Assembly: GCA_039105265.1 (NCBI GenBank)
Contig: JAPFFF010000022.1
Coordinates: 558,001-622,000, forward strand
Reading direction: 5' to 3'
From: Tritrichomonas musculus
Lineage: Eukaryota > Parabasalia > Tritrichomonadida > Tritrichomonadidae
DNA: 64,000 nucleotides
The notes beneath the pieces were generated by a model. The model had not been told where the DNA came from. It saw nothing but the letters and a program-made list of their open reading frames with translations, and made no database searches. Shown here in pieces: positions 17,409-26,303 of this stretch. Position 1 is the first letter of the stretch. Each line of letters starts with the position of its first letter. The position numbers and the translations under genes are program-made.

Positions 17409-20400
17409 ATGAGCTATCTTTTTGACATCTCAGTTGACCTCTATTCTACTGCAAAAACTGAAGCCAGAAAAGAATACAAAGAAAGAATCAAAAATATTAA
17501 AGAGAAACCAACATTTAAAAAACAGATGAAGGAATTTATGCAAAAGGCAAATAAAGAAATATCATTTGAAATAGACATTGGAGATAATGAAGATAAAAGA
17601 TTAGCATTCACTGAAATGTTAAGGCAATTACACAAGAAGAATAAAAAGAATGTAGTGGTTAAAAGTGAATCACTAGATGGTGAAGATTATAAATGGTTTA
17701 CCATCTCATCAGCACGAAATATTGACACAACAATAGGACATATTTCTGGTACAATAGATTTAAATGATGACTGCTCTGATAATAATCCTTGGGTTGGTAA
17801 TGTATTCATTCCAGCAAAATATCAATTACTATTCATCAAAAACAAAAGGAAAGGGAAACAAACAACATTCACGATAGATAAGCAAGACAACAAAGGGAAA
17901 TTATATGAAGCAGAAATAGAAATAGATGAGGAATACAGAGAAAGTCCAGATGGTGGATTCTTTCCATATATTAATCTATCTGATATAGACTTAACTAAAT
18001 ACCAAATATTCAAATCAGTGGAAAAAAATAACTACAAAGATAACTGTTTAGTATATGCATGTATCCAATCAGGAGTGTTCACAAATGAAGAAATCAATCA
18101 GCTAAGATTCATGGTTAAAACAAGAATGGTACCAAATAATTTAATATGTGATATAGCTAAACATTTTAAGTGCCATTTCATTGTAAGACGGATAGATGAA
18201 GATTTAGATATAAAGTATCAGATGCAAATGAAAATAGATACAAGGAAAAGAAAATGGGCTAAAGATTTTAACAGAACCGTCGACTTGTTATTATTCAAGA
18301 ACCATTACATGATTAACAAACCAGTGGGAAATACAAAATTGATTACCATTCTACGAAAGCTATTTAAAGATAATATGTTTAGAGAAATAAAAGCATGTGA
18401 AATGAATATATTAGCAACAAATGAATACAATAGCCATTTAACAGATTATATGGATTTATCATATGACCCATCTCTTTGTTGTCAAAAGATAGATTCCACA
18501 GAACTGAAAAAAGAAAGAGAATGGTCAAAGATATACTATTCAGATTTTGAAACTGATACAACATTATCACCACATAAACCATATCTGAACATTACTGTAT
18601 TTAGAACAGGGAAACTAATTCATAAATTAATCTTCGAGGGAGACCAAATTGCAGATAGATTGTTGAAATCACTTGATAACAATTCATTAACATACTTCCA
18701 TAATTTAAAATATGATGCATGCTTCTTTATAAATACTCCTGGATGGGATGTACAGATTACTGAAAGGAGTGGAACCATTTTACAGATAGTAATGACAAAA
18801 TATAAAGAGATTGAGGGTACTGATAAGAAAACAAAGAAGACCAGAAAGATGACAATAATAGAGAAGAGATTAACATTCCGCAATAGTTATTCCATTATTC
18901 CTGCCGCATTAGCATCATTTGCAAAGATGTTTCAGCTACCGGTCCACAAAGAAGTGATGGCATATAAATTGTACACAGAAAGAAACATAAAGAGGAAAAA
19001 TGTATCCGCGCTTGAATTCCAATTGCAATATTACTTGGAGAATAAAGATAAGAAAACACTACAACAAATAAAACAAGACTGGAAACAACTAATTGATAAT
19101 GTACAAGCTTGTGGCGCATATGATAATCTCCAAATAGATATAATGAAGTATGCTATTTATTACTGTAAACTAGATTGTATAGTATTGATGAAAGGTGTAG
19201 AGAAATTTAATAGAGACTTGATAGAAGTATTTAAACAGACAAAGACAGATATGTTGGACGTACATAATTTCATTTCCATATCTTCCATTGGTTATTATTA
19301 TGCATACAGATTTGGATGCTTTGATGATTGCTACCAGTTAAGTGGCAAGCCACAGAATTTTATCCAACGTTGCGTTAGTGGTGGAAGGACAATGACTGCT
19401 AACAATGAGAAACAATATGTTGAAGAGAGATTACAAGATTTTGATGCTGTATCTTTATATCCATCAGCAATGAGTATTATGTCTGGTGTGCCAAAAGGAA
19501 TCCCAAAAGTAATCCCATCAGGAATATCAACTGAAGATTTATTAAAGTATGACCAGTTCTTTGCAGAAATAAATATTAAGAAAATAAAATGTAAATCATC
19601 TAATCCATATAAATTTGGACAAGTATTTAGTAGAAATGAACAGGGCTCAAAAATATTTACCAACAATCCAATAGACCATTATTATATTGACAAGAGAGCT
19701 TTCATGGATTTGATGGAGTTTTATGATTTTGATTATGAGTTCATTCGAGGGTATTATTTTGATGAAGGATTTAATAACAAGATTAATATCTTCATCGAGA
19801 AATTATTTAATCTCAGGAGGAAATATCAAGATGCTAATAATCCATTGCAACAAACTATTAAATTACTCTTGAATTCCATCTATGGTAAATCTATATTAAA
19901 AGCAACTACGACAGAAACAAAATGTATTCCAAAAAATAAAGCCATCAAATATATTTGGAAGAATTATAATTATATCACGGAGATAATAGAGAATAAGTCA
20001 ATTGATAATGTATATGTTAAAAAAGTAAAGCCCATAAATAATCATTTCAATCTACCACATTTTGGTGCTAGCGTTTTGTCATGGAGTAAGCATTTGATGA
20101 ATAGAGTTATAAGTTCAGCAGAGCAGAATGGAATAGATATTTATTATACAGATACTGATTCCATTCATGTTAAAGAAATAGATGTACCAAGGATTGCAGA
20201 GGTGTTTAAGAAAAAATATGGAAGAGAATTAATTGGTAAAAAGATGACACAGTTCCATTGTGATTTTGATTCATTTAATGGTGCTGTTGGCGGTGTACAT
20301 TCTAGAAAATTAATTGCACTAGGAAAGAAGAGCTATCTGGATATATTAGTTGATGAAAAATGGAATGAAGGATTACATGTGCGGCGTAAAGGAATACCAA

Positions 20401-20579
20401 AACAATGTATTCTCAACAAAGCAAAACGAATGGGAATCACGGTTGAAGAATTATATGAAAGAATGTACCAGGGAGAGGAAATCATTTTTAATCTTTTAGA
20501 TGGTGCCAATTGTTTTAGAAAATCATCTTCGTATCAACAGATTAATTTACCAGTATTTGAGAGAAGAATCAAATTTTAA
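17409..20579 (+). CDS. Protein-primed family B DNA polymerase of element B
   Basis: 1,056 residues, one open frame. The N-terminal third has the DNCLVYA block (about 210) and KNHYM (about 299), a possible OTU-like cysteine-protease-type module shared by all polymerases here. Exonuclease: Exo I SDFETD (about 379), Exo II YFHNLKYDACFF (about 427-438), Exo III YYCKLDC (about 583). Polymerase: motif A DFDAVSLYPSAM (about 677-688), motif B KLLLNSIYGKS (about 817), motif C YYTDTDS (about 915), thumb KKSY and RRKGIP (about 980-1000). All polymerase and exonuclease motifs are present. It replicates the element from terminal-protein primers (family knowledge). It is followed 48 bp later by the co-oriented coiled-coil/GIY-YIG gene. 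Confidence 0.96.
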   Translation: MSYLFDISVDLYSTAKTEARKEYKERIKNIKEKPTFKKQMKEFMQKANKEISFEIDIGDNEDKRLAFTEMLRQLHKKNKKNVVVKSESLDGEDYKWFTISSARNIDTTIGHISGTIDLNDDCSDNNPWVGNVFIPAKYQLLFIKNKRKGKQTTFTIDKQDNKGKLYEAEIEIDEEYRESPDGGFFPYINLSDIDLTKYQIFKSVEKNNYKDNCLVYACIQSGVFTNEEINQLRFMVKTRMVPNNLICDIAKHFKCHFIVRRIDEDLDIKYQMQMKIDTRKRKWAKDFNRTVDLLLFKNHYMINKPVGNTKLITILRKLFKDNMFREIKACEMNILATNEYNSHLTDYMDLSYDPSLCCQKIDSTELKKEREWSKIYYSDFETDTTLSPHKPYLNITVFRTGKLIHKLIFEGDQIADRLLKSLDNNSLTYFHNLKYDACFFINTPGWDVQITERSGTILQIVMTKYKEIEGTDKKTKKTRKMTIIEKRLTFRNSYSIIPAALASFAKMFQLPVHKEVMAYKLYTERNIKRKNVSALEFQLQYYLENKDKKTLQQIKQDWKQLIDNVQACGAYDNLQIDIMKYAIYYCKLDCIVLMKGVEKFNRDLIEVFKQTKTDMLDVHNFISISSIGYYYAYRFGCFDDCYQLSGKPQNFIQRCVSGGRTMTANNEKQYVEERLQDFDAVSLYPSAMSIMSGVPKGIPKVIPSGISTEDLLKYDQFFAEINIKKIKCKSSNPYKFGQVFSRNEQGSKIFTNNPIDHYYIDKRAFMDLMEFYDFDYEFIRGYYFDEGFNNKINIFIEKLFNLRRKYQDANNPLQQTIKLLLNSIYGKSILKATTTETKCIPKNKAIKYIWKNYNYITEIIENKSIDNVYVKKVKPINNHFNLPHFGASVLSWSKHLMNRVISSAEQNGIDIYYTDTDSIHVKEIDVPRIAEVFKKKYGRELIGKKMTQFHCDFDSFNGAVGGVHSRKLIALGKKSYLDILVDEKWNEGLHVRRKGIPKQCILNKAKRMGITVEELYERMYQGEEIIFNLLDGANCFRKSSSYQQINLPVFERRIKF

Positions 20580-20627
20580 TTTTATAGCGTTTCATTATTT
20601 TTTTTCGTAATTTTATTTCCTCATCAA
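20580..20627 (+). promoter_or_regulatory. Candidate promoter of the coiled-coil/GIY-YIG gene
   Basis: TTTTATAGCG, T-run and TAATTTTAT in the same order as before the polymerase gene (17364-17408). It lies in the 48-bp gap after the polymerase stop. Confidence 0.55.
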
Positions 20628-21392
20628 ATGAGTCATCAAATGACATTACAAGAAGCACTACAAGAAATTAATATACTCAGAGACGAAAATGAAAAGCTCA
20701 GAGAACAATTAATAAATATCCAAGCTGAGAACAAGATGATGGAAGAAAATTGTGATGAGTTAGATATACAGTACACAGAAGTATACCAAGAAAATAAATT
20801 CTTAAAACATAGAGTAAATGATTTAGAGCAATCATATGATACAATCAATAAAGAACTAAAAAGAATGAAACAAAGATATGAAATTACTTCGCTGGAAACA
20901 TTTATGGATTTATATGGATACGTTGCAGAAAGATGTGATATAAAAATAATTCAGGAAAAATATTTTGAAATAACTGGTATAAAATATTCACAAGCACAAT
21001 TGAAAAGAGAATTGGAACAATTGGGATACCAAGTAAAGCGCAGTGGAACAAAAAATACATCCTATGTTTCAAAAGATATCAAAGGCGTTTTATACATTGT
21101 TCAGCTTAAAAAACATAAAGATACTAGTATATATAAAGTGGGGAGAACAATATATATGAAACAAAGATTATCAACATATAAAAGGCAGGATGGAGGTGCA
21201 ACGGAAATACAATCATCCAAAGTAAACAATCAATATAAAGCCGAAGCCAAACTACTACAATTACTCAACGATGCTGTAGATAGAAACGAATTAAAGAAAG
21301 ATAAATATGGAGATGAATATTTTGAAGGCCCCCTTGATGTAGTCAAGAAATATTATGATGCTGTGGTCAAAGAATTTAAAGACGAAGAGTAA
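20628..21392 (+). CDS. Coiled-coil protein with C-terminal GIY-YIG domain (element B)
   Basis: 254 residues. The coiled coil covers about 5-85 (LREQLINIQAENKMMEEN and following heptads). A middle part (about 90-140) resembles the middle of the element A homologue. The GIY-YIG-like domain (about 150-240) has VLYIVQL, IYKVGRTIYMKQR and a conserved E in KAEAKLL. It is shorter than the element A copy (377 residues), which has duplicated coil blocks. A DNA-processing role linked to replication is likely from its position next to the polymerase, but unproven. The first ATG after the promoter-like leader was taken as start; a second lies four codons later. Confidence 0.8.
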   Translation: MSHQMTLQEALQEINILRDENEKLREQLINIQAENKMMEENCDELDIQYTEVYQENKFLKHRVNDLEQSYDTINKELKRMKQRYEITSLETFMDLYGYVAERCDIKIIQEKYFEITGIKYSQAQLKRELEQLGYQVKRSGTKNTSYVSKDIKGVLYIVQLKKHKDTSIYKVGRTIYMKQRLSTYKRQDGGATEIQSSKVNNQYKAEAKLLQLLNDAVDRNELKKDKYGDEYFEGPLDVVKKYYDAVVKEFKDEE

Positions 21393-21496
21393 GCAAAAAA
21401 ATATTTCACCATCTAGATATTTTTTTATGCTTTGACTAATTGTGCTAACTTCTTTAATTCCAATAGCTCAGCCTTCTTTCTTAACCTGTATTCTTT

Positions 21497-21715
21497 CTAT
21501 TGCTTACGTCTTGCTTCTAATCGTTCCTCTGGTGTATTGTATTTGCTTTTTCTACCTCTCTTCTGTTTTTCAGGTGATGGTTCAGTTTTGATTTCAGCTG
21601 GTGGCTCTCCCTCTAAAATATTTAACAAGTTCTCTTCTGATTTAGATTTGGATAGTTTCTTTACGATGTCTGTTTTGTTGAATTGTGTAAGATCTAATGT
21701 ATTAGTCATTTCCAT
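21497..21715 (-). CDS. Small bZIP-like basic protein of element B (shorter copy)
   Basis: 72 residues. It matches the element A protein at 5932-6249: a leucine/serine-rich start with KSKSEENL, a proline and glutamate-rich linker, then the basic block RGRKSKYNTPEERLEARRKQ. It is shorter than the A copy and is probably one of the broken genes of this element. It sits between the GIY-YIG gene, which it converges with, and the family L gene. Confidence 0.55.
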   Translation of the reverse strand: MEMTNTLDLTQFNKTDIVKKLSKSKSEENLLNILEGEPPAEIKTEPSPEKQKRGRKSKYNTPEERLEARRKQ

Positions 21716-21745
21716 TGAAGAAAAAAATTAAAAAATAAAATGAAG

Positions 21746-22273
21746 CTACATATTAATACAGTATTTCAAACACAGATGATATTTGTTAATTAATTCATTA
21801 TATTCTCTATTGTATACTTGTTTGAAATCTGTGCATACCTCTCCATTATCATTCACTATTTTAATATTTTCTATCTTTCTAATTGGATTTGCTTTACCTG
21901 CGCCGCATCCAATATCTTCATCAAGGCCTACCTCAACTGATTCTGCTTTTATGATTGCTTTGATAATATTAGACAAAGCTGTAGCTGGGACAATAATACA
22001 ATTTTTGGAAACCAGATTAGATAGCAAAGCCTTATCTTGATTCAACAATATATTGGCATATGTCTCAAGGATGACATATTTAACATCTTTTGCCTCATCC
22101 TCTGGATTTTCATCTAGTTCAACATTTCTTGTAATAACTATTTCTTCTTTTCCATCATCTCTTTTGTTAATGATGATATTGTTATTGATATTTGATGTTG
22201 ATTGGGCAGCAGCTTGGGGTTCTAGTGATAAATTAGCATTTATTCCTTGATTATTTGCTCGTTTCTTAATCAT
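21746..22273 (-). CDS. Family L protein of element B
   Basis: 175 residues, unknown function. It has a low-complexity N-terminus (Q, A, N-rich, about 8-40). The conserved domain runs from about 67 to the end: VILETYANILLNQDKALL, then a helix with IIKAIIKAESVEVGLDEDI, a GCGAGK turn, a short strand IKIVNDNGEV, and the end YHLCLKYCINM. Homologues lie in A, D and E, always near other replication genes. In D and E the GCGAGK region carries cysteines instead, suggesting a metal or nucleic-acid site (inference). Its leader TTTTTTTGGAAAGGAA is the same as that of the next gene upstream. Confidence 0.72.
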   Translation of the reverse strand: MIKKRANNQGINANLSLEPQAAAQSTSNINNNIIINKRDDGKEEIVITRNVELDENPEDEAKDVKYVILETYANILLNQDKALLSNLVSKNCIIVPATALSNIIKAIIKAESVEVGLDEDIGCGAGKANPIRKIENIKIVNDNGEVCTDFKQVYNREYNELINKYHLCLKYCINM

Positions 22274-22297
22274 TTCCTTTCCAAAAAAATCTTTTAT

Positions 22298-22726
22298 TTA
22301 ATAGATAATATTCTCTATTTTTACTTTATGTTGTGGTCCATATTCAATTCTTCCTTTATTTCTTTTATCAGCTCTTCCCTGTATCTCCCCTAAATTTTCT
22401 GGCTTATTTAAATATGGAGGAAGGGTTGGTGCTTTGGGAGCCTTATCTTTTTTTAAATAATATCCTTCATCTGTAATGCTAACTGGTGGTTCATGCAATG
22501 GTTTTGTTCTATGTTGATTACTTTTTGGTGGTCTCACAGGTTTATTTTCCATATATTTCATAGGTGGCCTATTGTAATATGGATTAAATGTGACTGCATA
22601 TGTATTGTCATTAGAGAAGATTCCAAAATGATTAAAACCAACTGTATGTTCTGTCTTGGTTCCTTCATTAAACATTTCTCCTTCTGCTCCAATAATGGCT
22701 GAATTTGGATTTCTGTATTTATTCAT
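22298..22726 (-). CDS. Proline-rich protein of unknown function (element B)
   Basis: 142 residues, not recognised. It is rich in proline, asparagine and lysine (for example VRPPKSNQHRTKPLHEPP), so probably mostly unstructured. The N-terminal third has a short folded-looking part (HTVGFNHFGIFSNDNTYAV). The leader carries the same TTTTTTTGGAAAGGAA sequence directly before the ATG as the family L gene. No homologue is seen in the other copies. Confidence 0.6.
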   Translation of the reverse strand: MNKYRNPNSAIIGAEGEMFNEGTKTEHTVGFNHFGIFSNDNTYAVTFNPYYNRPPMKYMENKPVRPPKSNQHRTKPLHEPPVSITDEGYYLKKDKAPKAPTLPPYLNKPENLGEIQGRADKRNKGRIEYGPQHKVKIENIIY

Positions 22727-22756
22727 TTCCTTTCCAAAAAAATTTTTTAATTCCCT

Positions 22757-23209
22757 TTACTCTAGAACTAACTCCTGATGCTGACCGATGAATAAGCTTG
22801 GGGATGTTAATTCATATTTCTCTCTCAGCTGACTAATTAATTCTTTCGTTTTGCTGGAAGCCAACTCAATGGAATAATTGTAGAAATCATTTTCTTTATA
22901 TTGTTGGGTTTCATTATTGCCATTAACAAAGAATTCATTCATCTTGTAATTCAATCTTCTTCTTGAATTTGTGCTGAGTATTACATGTTCTATTTCATAT
23001 TCCTTGATTTTGTCAGGATAAATTCTCCATGTTGTTTTATCACTCTTGAGTGAAATATAAATGACCTTCGCTAAATAATTATTTCGTGAAAGTTGGATAG
23101 GATATTTATCACAGAGGATGGCAAAATTACATTCTTTGAAATCTTCTGGTTTATCAGCGAGGGATATAATGTTGTTGATATAATCATAGACTTTAAATTG
23201 TTCTTGCAT
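22757..23209 (-). CDS. Conserved protein of unknown function (KVYDYIN family, element B)
   Basis: About 150 residues from the ATG at 23209. That start was preferred to an upstream one because it aligns with the element E homologue at 53413-53871. Shared features are KVYDYIN at the start, CDKYPI, KVIYISLK, a basic RRR block in the middle and a C-terminal FIGQHQELVLE. It is alpha/beta with no known catalytic motif. Presence in two diverged element lineages, each time near the HNH or ATPase genes, indicates a core function of this Polinton group. Confidence 0.7.
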   Translation of the reverse strand: MQEQFKVYDYINNIISLADKPEDFKECNFAILCDKYPIQLSRNNYLAKVIYISLKSDKTTWRIYPDKIKEYEIEHVILSTNSRRRLNYKMNEFFVNGNNETQQYKENDFYNYSIELASSKTKELISQLREKYELTSPSLFIGQHQELVLE

Positions 23210-23253
23210 TTCTGTAAAGATAAAATAATGAAAAAAATAATAACTTGACAAAA

Positions 23254-23859
23254 TTACTCCAAGCAGTACTGAAACTTAAAAGAATGGATGTATATGGTGG
23301 TTTTCTTTCTATTAATGTCTCTTGTCATAATACATTTGTGTCCTCCTTTCACTGTATTAATATGCATTATTCTATAAACTTCATCTGTTATCCTTTGATA
23401 AAATATGTCCTCCCCTGTCTCTTCATTATAGTAGTAATAATATTCCTTGTCATTAAACTCTCGGCATTCCTTTGTCATTTGATAGTGTGTTATCAGGATA
23501 GCATCATCTGGAATATTATCAACAAACTCATATTTAACACCATTTCTTGACGATGCATTTTTGTTATTATCACTCAATGTACACCATCTTAAATTTTTCA
23601 AATGGTAATCTGTTCTATCTTTGTTTATGTGGTCGATATATTTAAAATTATTTGGATTTGGAATGAATTGTTTTGCTATAATTTGGTGCTTATTTATTTT
23701 ATCACTATTTATGCAGACACTTGGATACCCATTGCTTTTATTTATTCTTTCTGATACAACATAATGGTTATCCTTTCGACGAATTGTAAATGGATACTGT
23801 GATAATATTTCATAATCTGGATAATCATCAAGTGGTACAAATTCAATAGCTTGTTCCAT
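23254..23859 (-). CDS. HNH endonuclease-like protein (NUMOD4/HNH type) of element B
   Basis: 201 residues. The start resembles a NUMOD4 module (VPLDDYPDYEILSQYPFTIRR). It is followed by the HNH core: HQIIAKQFIPNPNNFKYIDHINKDRTDYHLKNLRW, given here by its key pieces DHINKD, N and LRW (about 57-95). This order is typical of phage and virus homing endonucleases. The C-terminal 90 residues are tyrosine-rich and specific to this group. A homologue with the same layout is in element E (62669-63307). It may act as a free-standing homing nuclease or a DNA-processing enzyme of the element. Confidence 0.8.
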   Translation of the reverse strand: MEQAIEFVPLDDYPDYEILSQYPFTIRRKDNHYVVSERINKSNGYPSVCINSDKINKHQIIAKQFIPNPNNFKYIDHINKDRTDYHLKNLRWCTLSDNNKNASSRNGVKYEFVDNIPDDAILITHYQMTKECREFNDKEYYYYYNEETGEDIFYQRITDEVYRIMHINTVKGGHKCIMTRDINRKKTTIYIHSFKFQYCLE

Positions 23860-23897
23860 TTATCGTAGAGATAAAAAAATTATATTGGTAAAGTTTT

Positions 23898-25565
23898 TTA
23901 TGCAGGAGTAGTGAGGTCGTAATTCCCTAAGTGGACAAGTGGTGGCATACCATTTGGCTGAACAAGAATAGATATTGATGAATCAAATAAGAGACAAATT
24001 AGAGGTGGGGTTTCCACTGCATTTGCATATGTTTTTGCGCCTGTATCTTGGGATACATTAATTTCAAAGTTAATTGGAGACAAAGATGTAAGGCCTTGCT
24101 GATAAGTATTATCTGTTTCTGTTGGGAGACCAATGAAGAAACTGGTTTTATCATTTGTCCAATATCCAGTTGAATATCCAAATGTCGGTTGATTAGTAGT
24201 TGAATCTCTATTACAATATGTCAAACTGTTTACTACTTCTTTATTGAACCCGCTTTGTTCACCATTCATATTCATAGCATTTTGACAGTATTCTAAGAAT
24301 TCAGGGTATTCATCGGTCGTTCCGAATGGTTTTGCAGGAATGTTTCCATATCCTCCGCAATTTAATTGAAATGATTTAAAGTTAGGATTTTTGAAATATG
24401 TATGATGAGTATGCTTTATTGGAAATAGACAAAATATTGAATCAACAAAACGGGGTGTAATTGTACAGGTAGTTTTGTCATTTGGATTTTTTAGTTTATT
24501 TGTTGTTGTGTAGACGGAAAGAGTTTGCGTTGGGAAAGTAAGAGGATGAGTCGGGTCAGCATATCTTTGAACGAGGCTGGAATAAATATTATCTTCAATA
24601 CCAAAACATGGTATGATAGATGAGCATTCTGTTATCGAGTAATCGACGACTTGAAAAGTCCTGTCTTCTGTCTCGAGATGAATAAAATTAATATTAACTG
24701 TTTTACCTGAAGCTGCAGGTGTGGCTCCTGTTATTCTTGTAGCATCAGCCAAATTTGTTTTGCCTGTATACATAGTTATTGATTCATTTATTGGAGTAAA
24801 TTCATTTGTTATTTTATCGAAGGCATATTTTGAATTAATATAATATTCATGTTCAAATGTAGTTCCTGGGCCGATAGGACAGCATACCATTCCAGCGCAT
24901 GAAAAGAATAATCTGAGTTCTATTTTTCCTGCAAAAGCTGGGAGATATTTAATATTAGATAATGGTAAGAATCTTCTTAAATCTATCTTTAAATGAATTT
25001 TATATGTTTTTTCATTCCATTTATCTTCAAAATTAACAATGAATCCTGTTCTGCTTCCTGATTTACCATTCCATATGTCTTTATGTCTTGCTTTGGAATA
25101 AACATCTGCTCTCTTTGTTGTTTCATTAGCACAACAAGCTGTTAAAAATGATTCTTCACAACCAAAATTCTGGGTATAGATGGTGATTCCATTTGCTACA
25201 ATTTCATATTTCTCAACCGCATCTCTAGCATCTTTAAAGCCAAACCAAACTTTGTTAAATTGATACCCATCTGAAGTTAATGGTTCAACAGTTTTTCCAG
25301 CAGCTTCTTTAATTTTAACTTCCATATCTGCTCTAATGAATCCGTTATATATGTCAGCTGTATTATTTGTATTTGGAGATATGATTGCACTTGTATATGA
25401 ACCACTTGGTACTGGAGGTGATGGAGAATATGATGTTTGTGGACTAATTGTATATTGTTTATTTGTATCTGATAATGCTATGCAATTATCCACGATATCA
25501 AAATATGCAGCAATTTGTGTACATGCTTCAGCTGATGTTCTAAGTTCAATCTCGTTGTTCAACAT
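23898..25565 (-). CDS. Candidate major capsid protein of element B
   Basis: 555 residues from the ATG at 25565, which directly follows a T-tract leader. It is beta-rich throughout, with many aromatic and cysteine residues (SFLTACCANE, FSCAGMVCCPIGPG), no membrane segment and no catalytic motif. Its length, composition and place between the ATPase/integrase block and the small genes match the double jelly-roll major capsid protein of Polintons. No short sequence signature exists for that fold, so the call rests on size and context. A structure prediction would settle it. Confidence 0.55.
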   Translation of the reverse strand: MLNNEIELRTSAEACTQIAAYFDIVDNCIALSDTNKQYTISPQTSYSPSPPVPSGSYTSAIISPNTNNTADIYNGFIRADMEVKIKEAAGKTVEPLTSDGYQFNKVWFGFKDARDAVEKYEIVANGITIYTQNFGCEESFLTACCANETTKRADVYSKARHKDIWNGKSGSRTGFIVNFEDKWNEKTYKIHLKIDLRRFLPLSNIKYLPAFAGKIELRLFFSCAGMVCCPIGPGTTFEHEYYINSKYAFDKITNEFTPINESITMYTGKTNLADATRITGATPAASGKTVNINFIHLETEDRTFQVVDYSITECSSIIPCFGIEDNIYSSLVQRYADPTHPLTFPTQTLSVYTTTNKLKNPNDKTTCTITPRFVDSIFCLFPIKHTHHTYFKNPNFKSFQLNCGGYGNIPAKPFGTTDEYPEFLEYCQNAMNMNGEQSGFNKEVVNSLTYCNRDSTTNQPTFGYSTGYWTNDKTSFFIGLPTETDNTYQQGLTSLSPINFEINVSQDTGAKTYANAVETPPLICLLFDSSISILVQPNGMPPLVHLGNYDLTTPA

Positions 25566-25608
25566 AGTGTTTTCATGGAAAAAAAATAATAAAAGCAAAT
25601 CAAAAATT

Positions 25609-26169
25609 TCAACACATATCAGAGAAAATATTATTACGTCTTCTACGAATAGACTGAGGCTGAATTTGAGGTGGGGAAGGAGCAGGTTCTTCTGGTTCTT
25701 CTATTTCATTAGGCTCCTGGATATATTGTGGCTGTGTATACTGATAATATGGCTTTCTCATTTGTTTTTGCACTACTTCTTTTATCATCTTTTTTTGTTC
25801 TTTCTTAGCCCTTTCATTTTTGAATTCTTCTCCCAATAGCTTTAATTGATTTAATATCTCGATATTTATTGTTGGGTCATTCGCATAAGCAACTTCACTG
25901 CGCGAATAAATTTGTGGAGATTGCGCTTGTGATTTTGTTCTAGTGATTTTTTTAGGGAGAGGTTTTGTTGGCTGAACAACAACTGGTGATTCATCTGACG
26001 GCTCTACTGTTGGTTCTTCTTCTTGTGGCTCAGGAGTTGGCTCAGCTGAGGATTGCTTGGATATTGGTTCATTAGCTGGCTTTGTTAATGGTTCCTTGCG
26101 AGGCCTAACTATATATTTTCCTTCTGTTTTGGTAGGGAACACTTCATATTTCTTCATCATCTCTACCAT
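25609..26169 (-). CDS. Proline/glutamate-rich protein of element B
   Basis: 186 residues, not recognised. A central low-complexity stretch is rich in PTPEPQEEEPT-like sequence (about 40-70). It is followed by a charged helix (LKLLGEEFKNERAKKEQKKM, about 112-131), a Q/Y/P-rich part and a basic end (SIRRRRNN). It is probably an unstructured linker or minor virion protein. It lies 43 bp upstream of the capsid candidate in the same direction, which suggests a structural role. Confidence 0.55.
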   Translation of the reverse strand: MVEMMKKYEVFPTKTEGKYIVRPRKEPLTKPANEPISKQSSAEPTPEPQEEEPTVEPSDESPVVVQPTKPLPKKITRTKSQAQSPQIYSRSEVAYANDPTINIEILNQLKLLGEEFKNERAKKEQKKMIKEVVQKQMRKPYYQYTQPQYIQEPNEIEEPEEPAPSPPQIQPQSIRRRRNNIFSDMC

Positions 26170-26303
26170 TTAACCATTTTTGTATCACTTGTAATCTTTT
26201 GCTTTGAGGAACTCTTTTGCTCATTTATGAGCTTTAAAAAAATGTTTATATTTGCTTGCTATTACATGAATTTGTTTGAGTTTTATTGGAGTTTATGGGG
26301 TTT

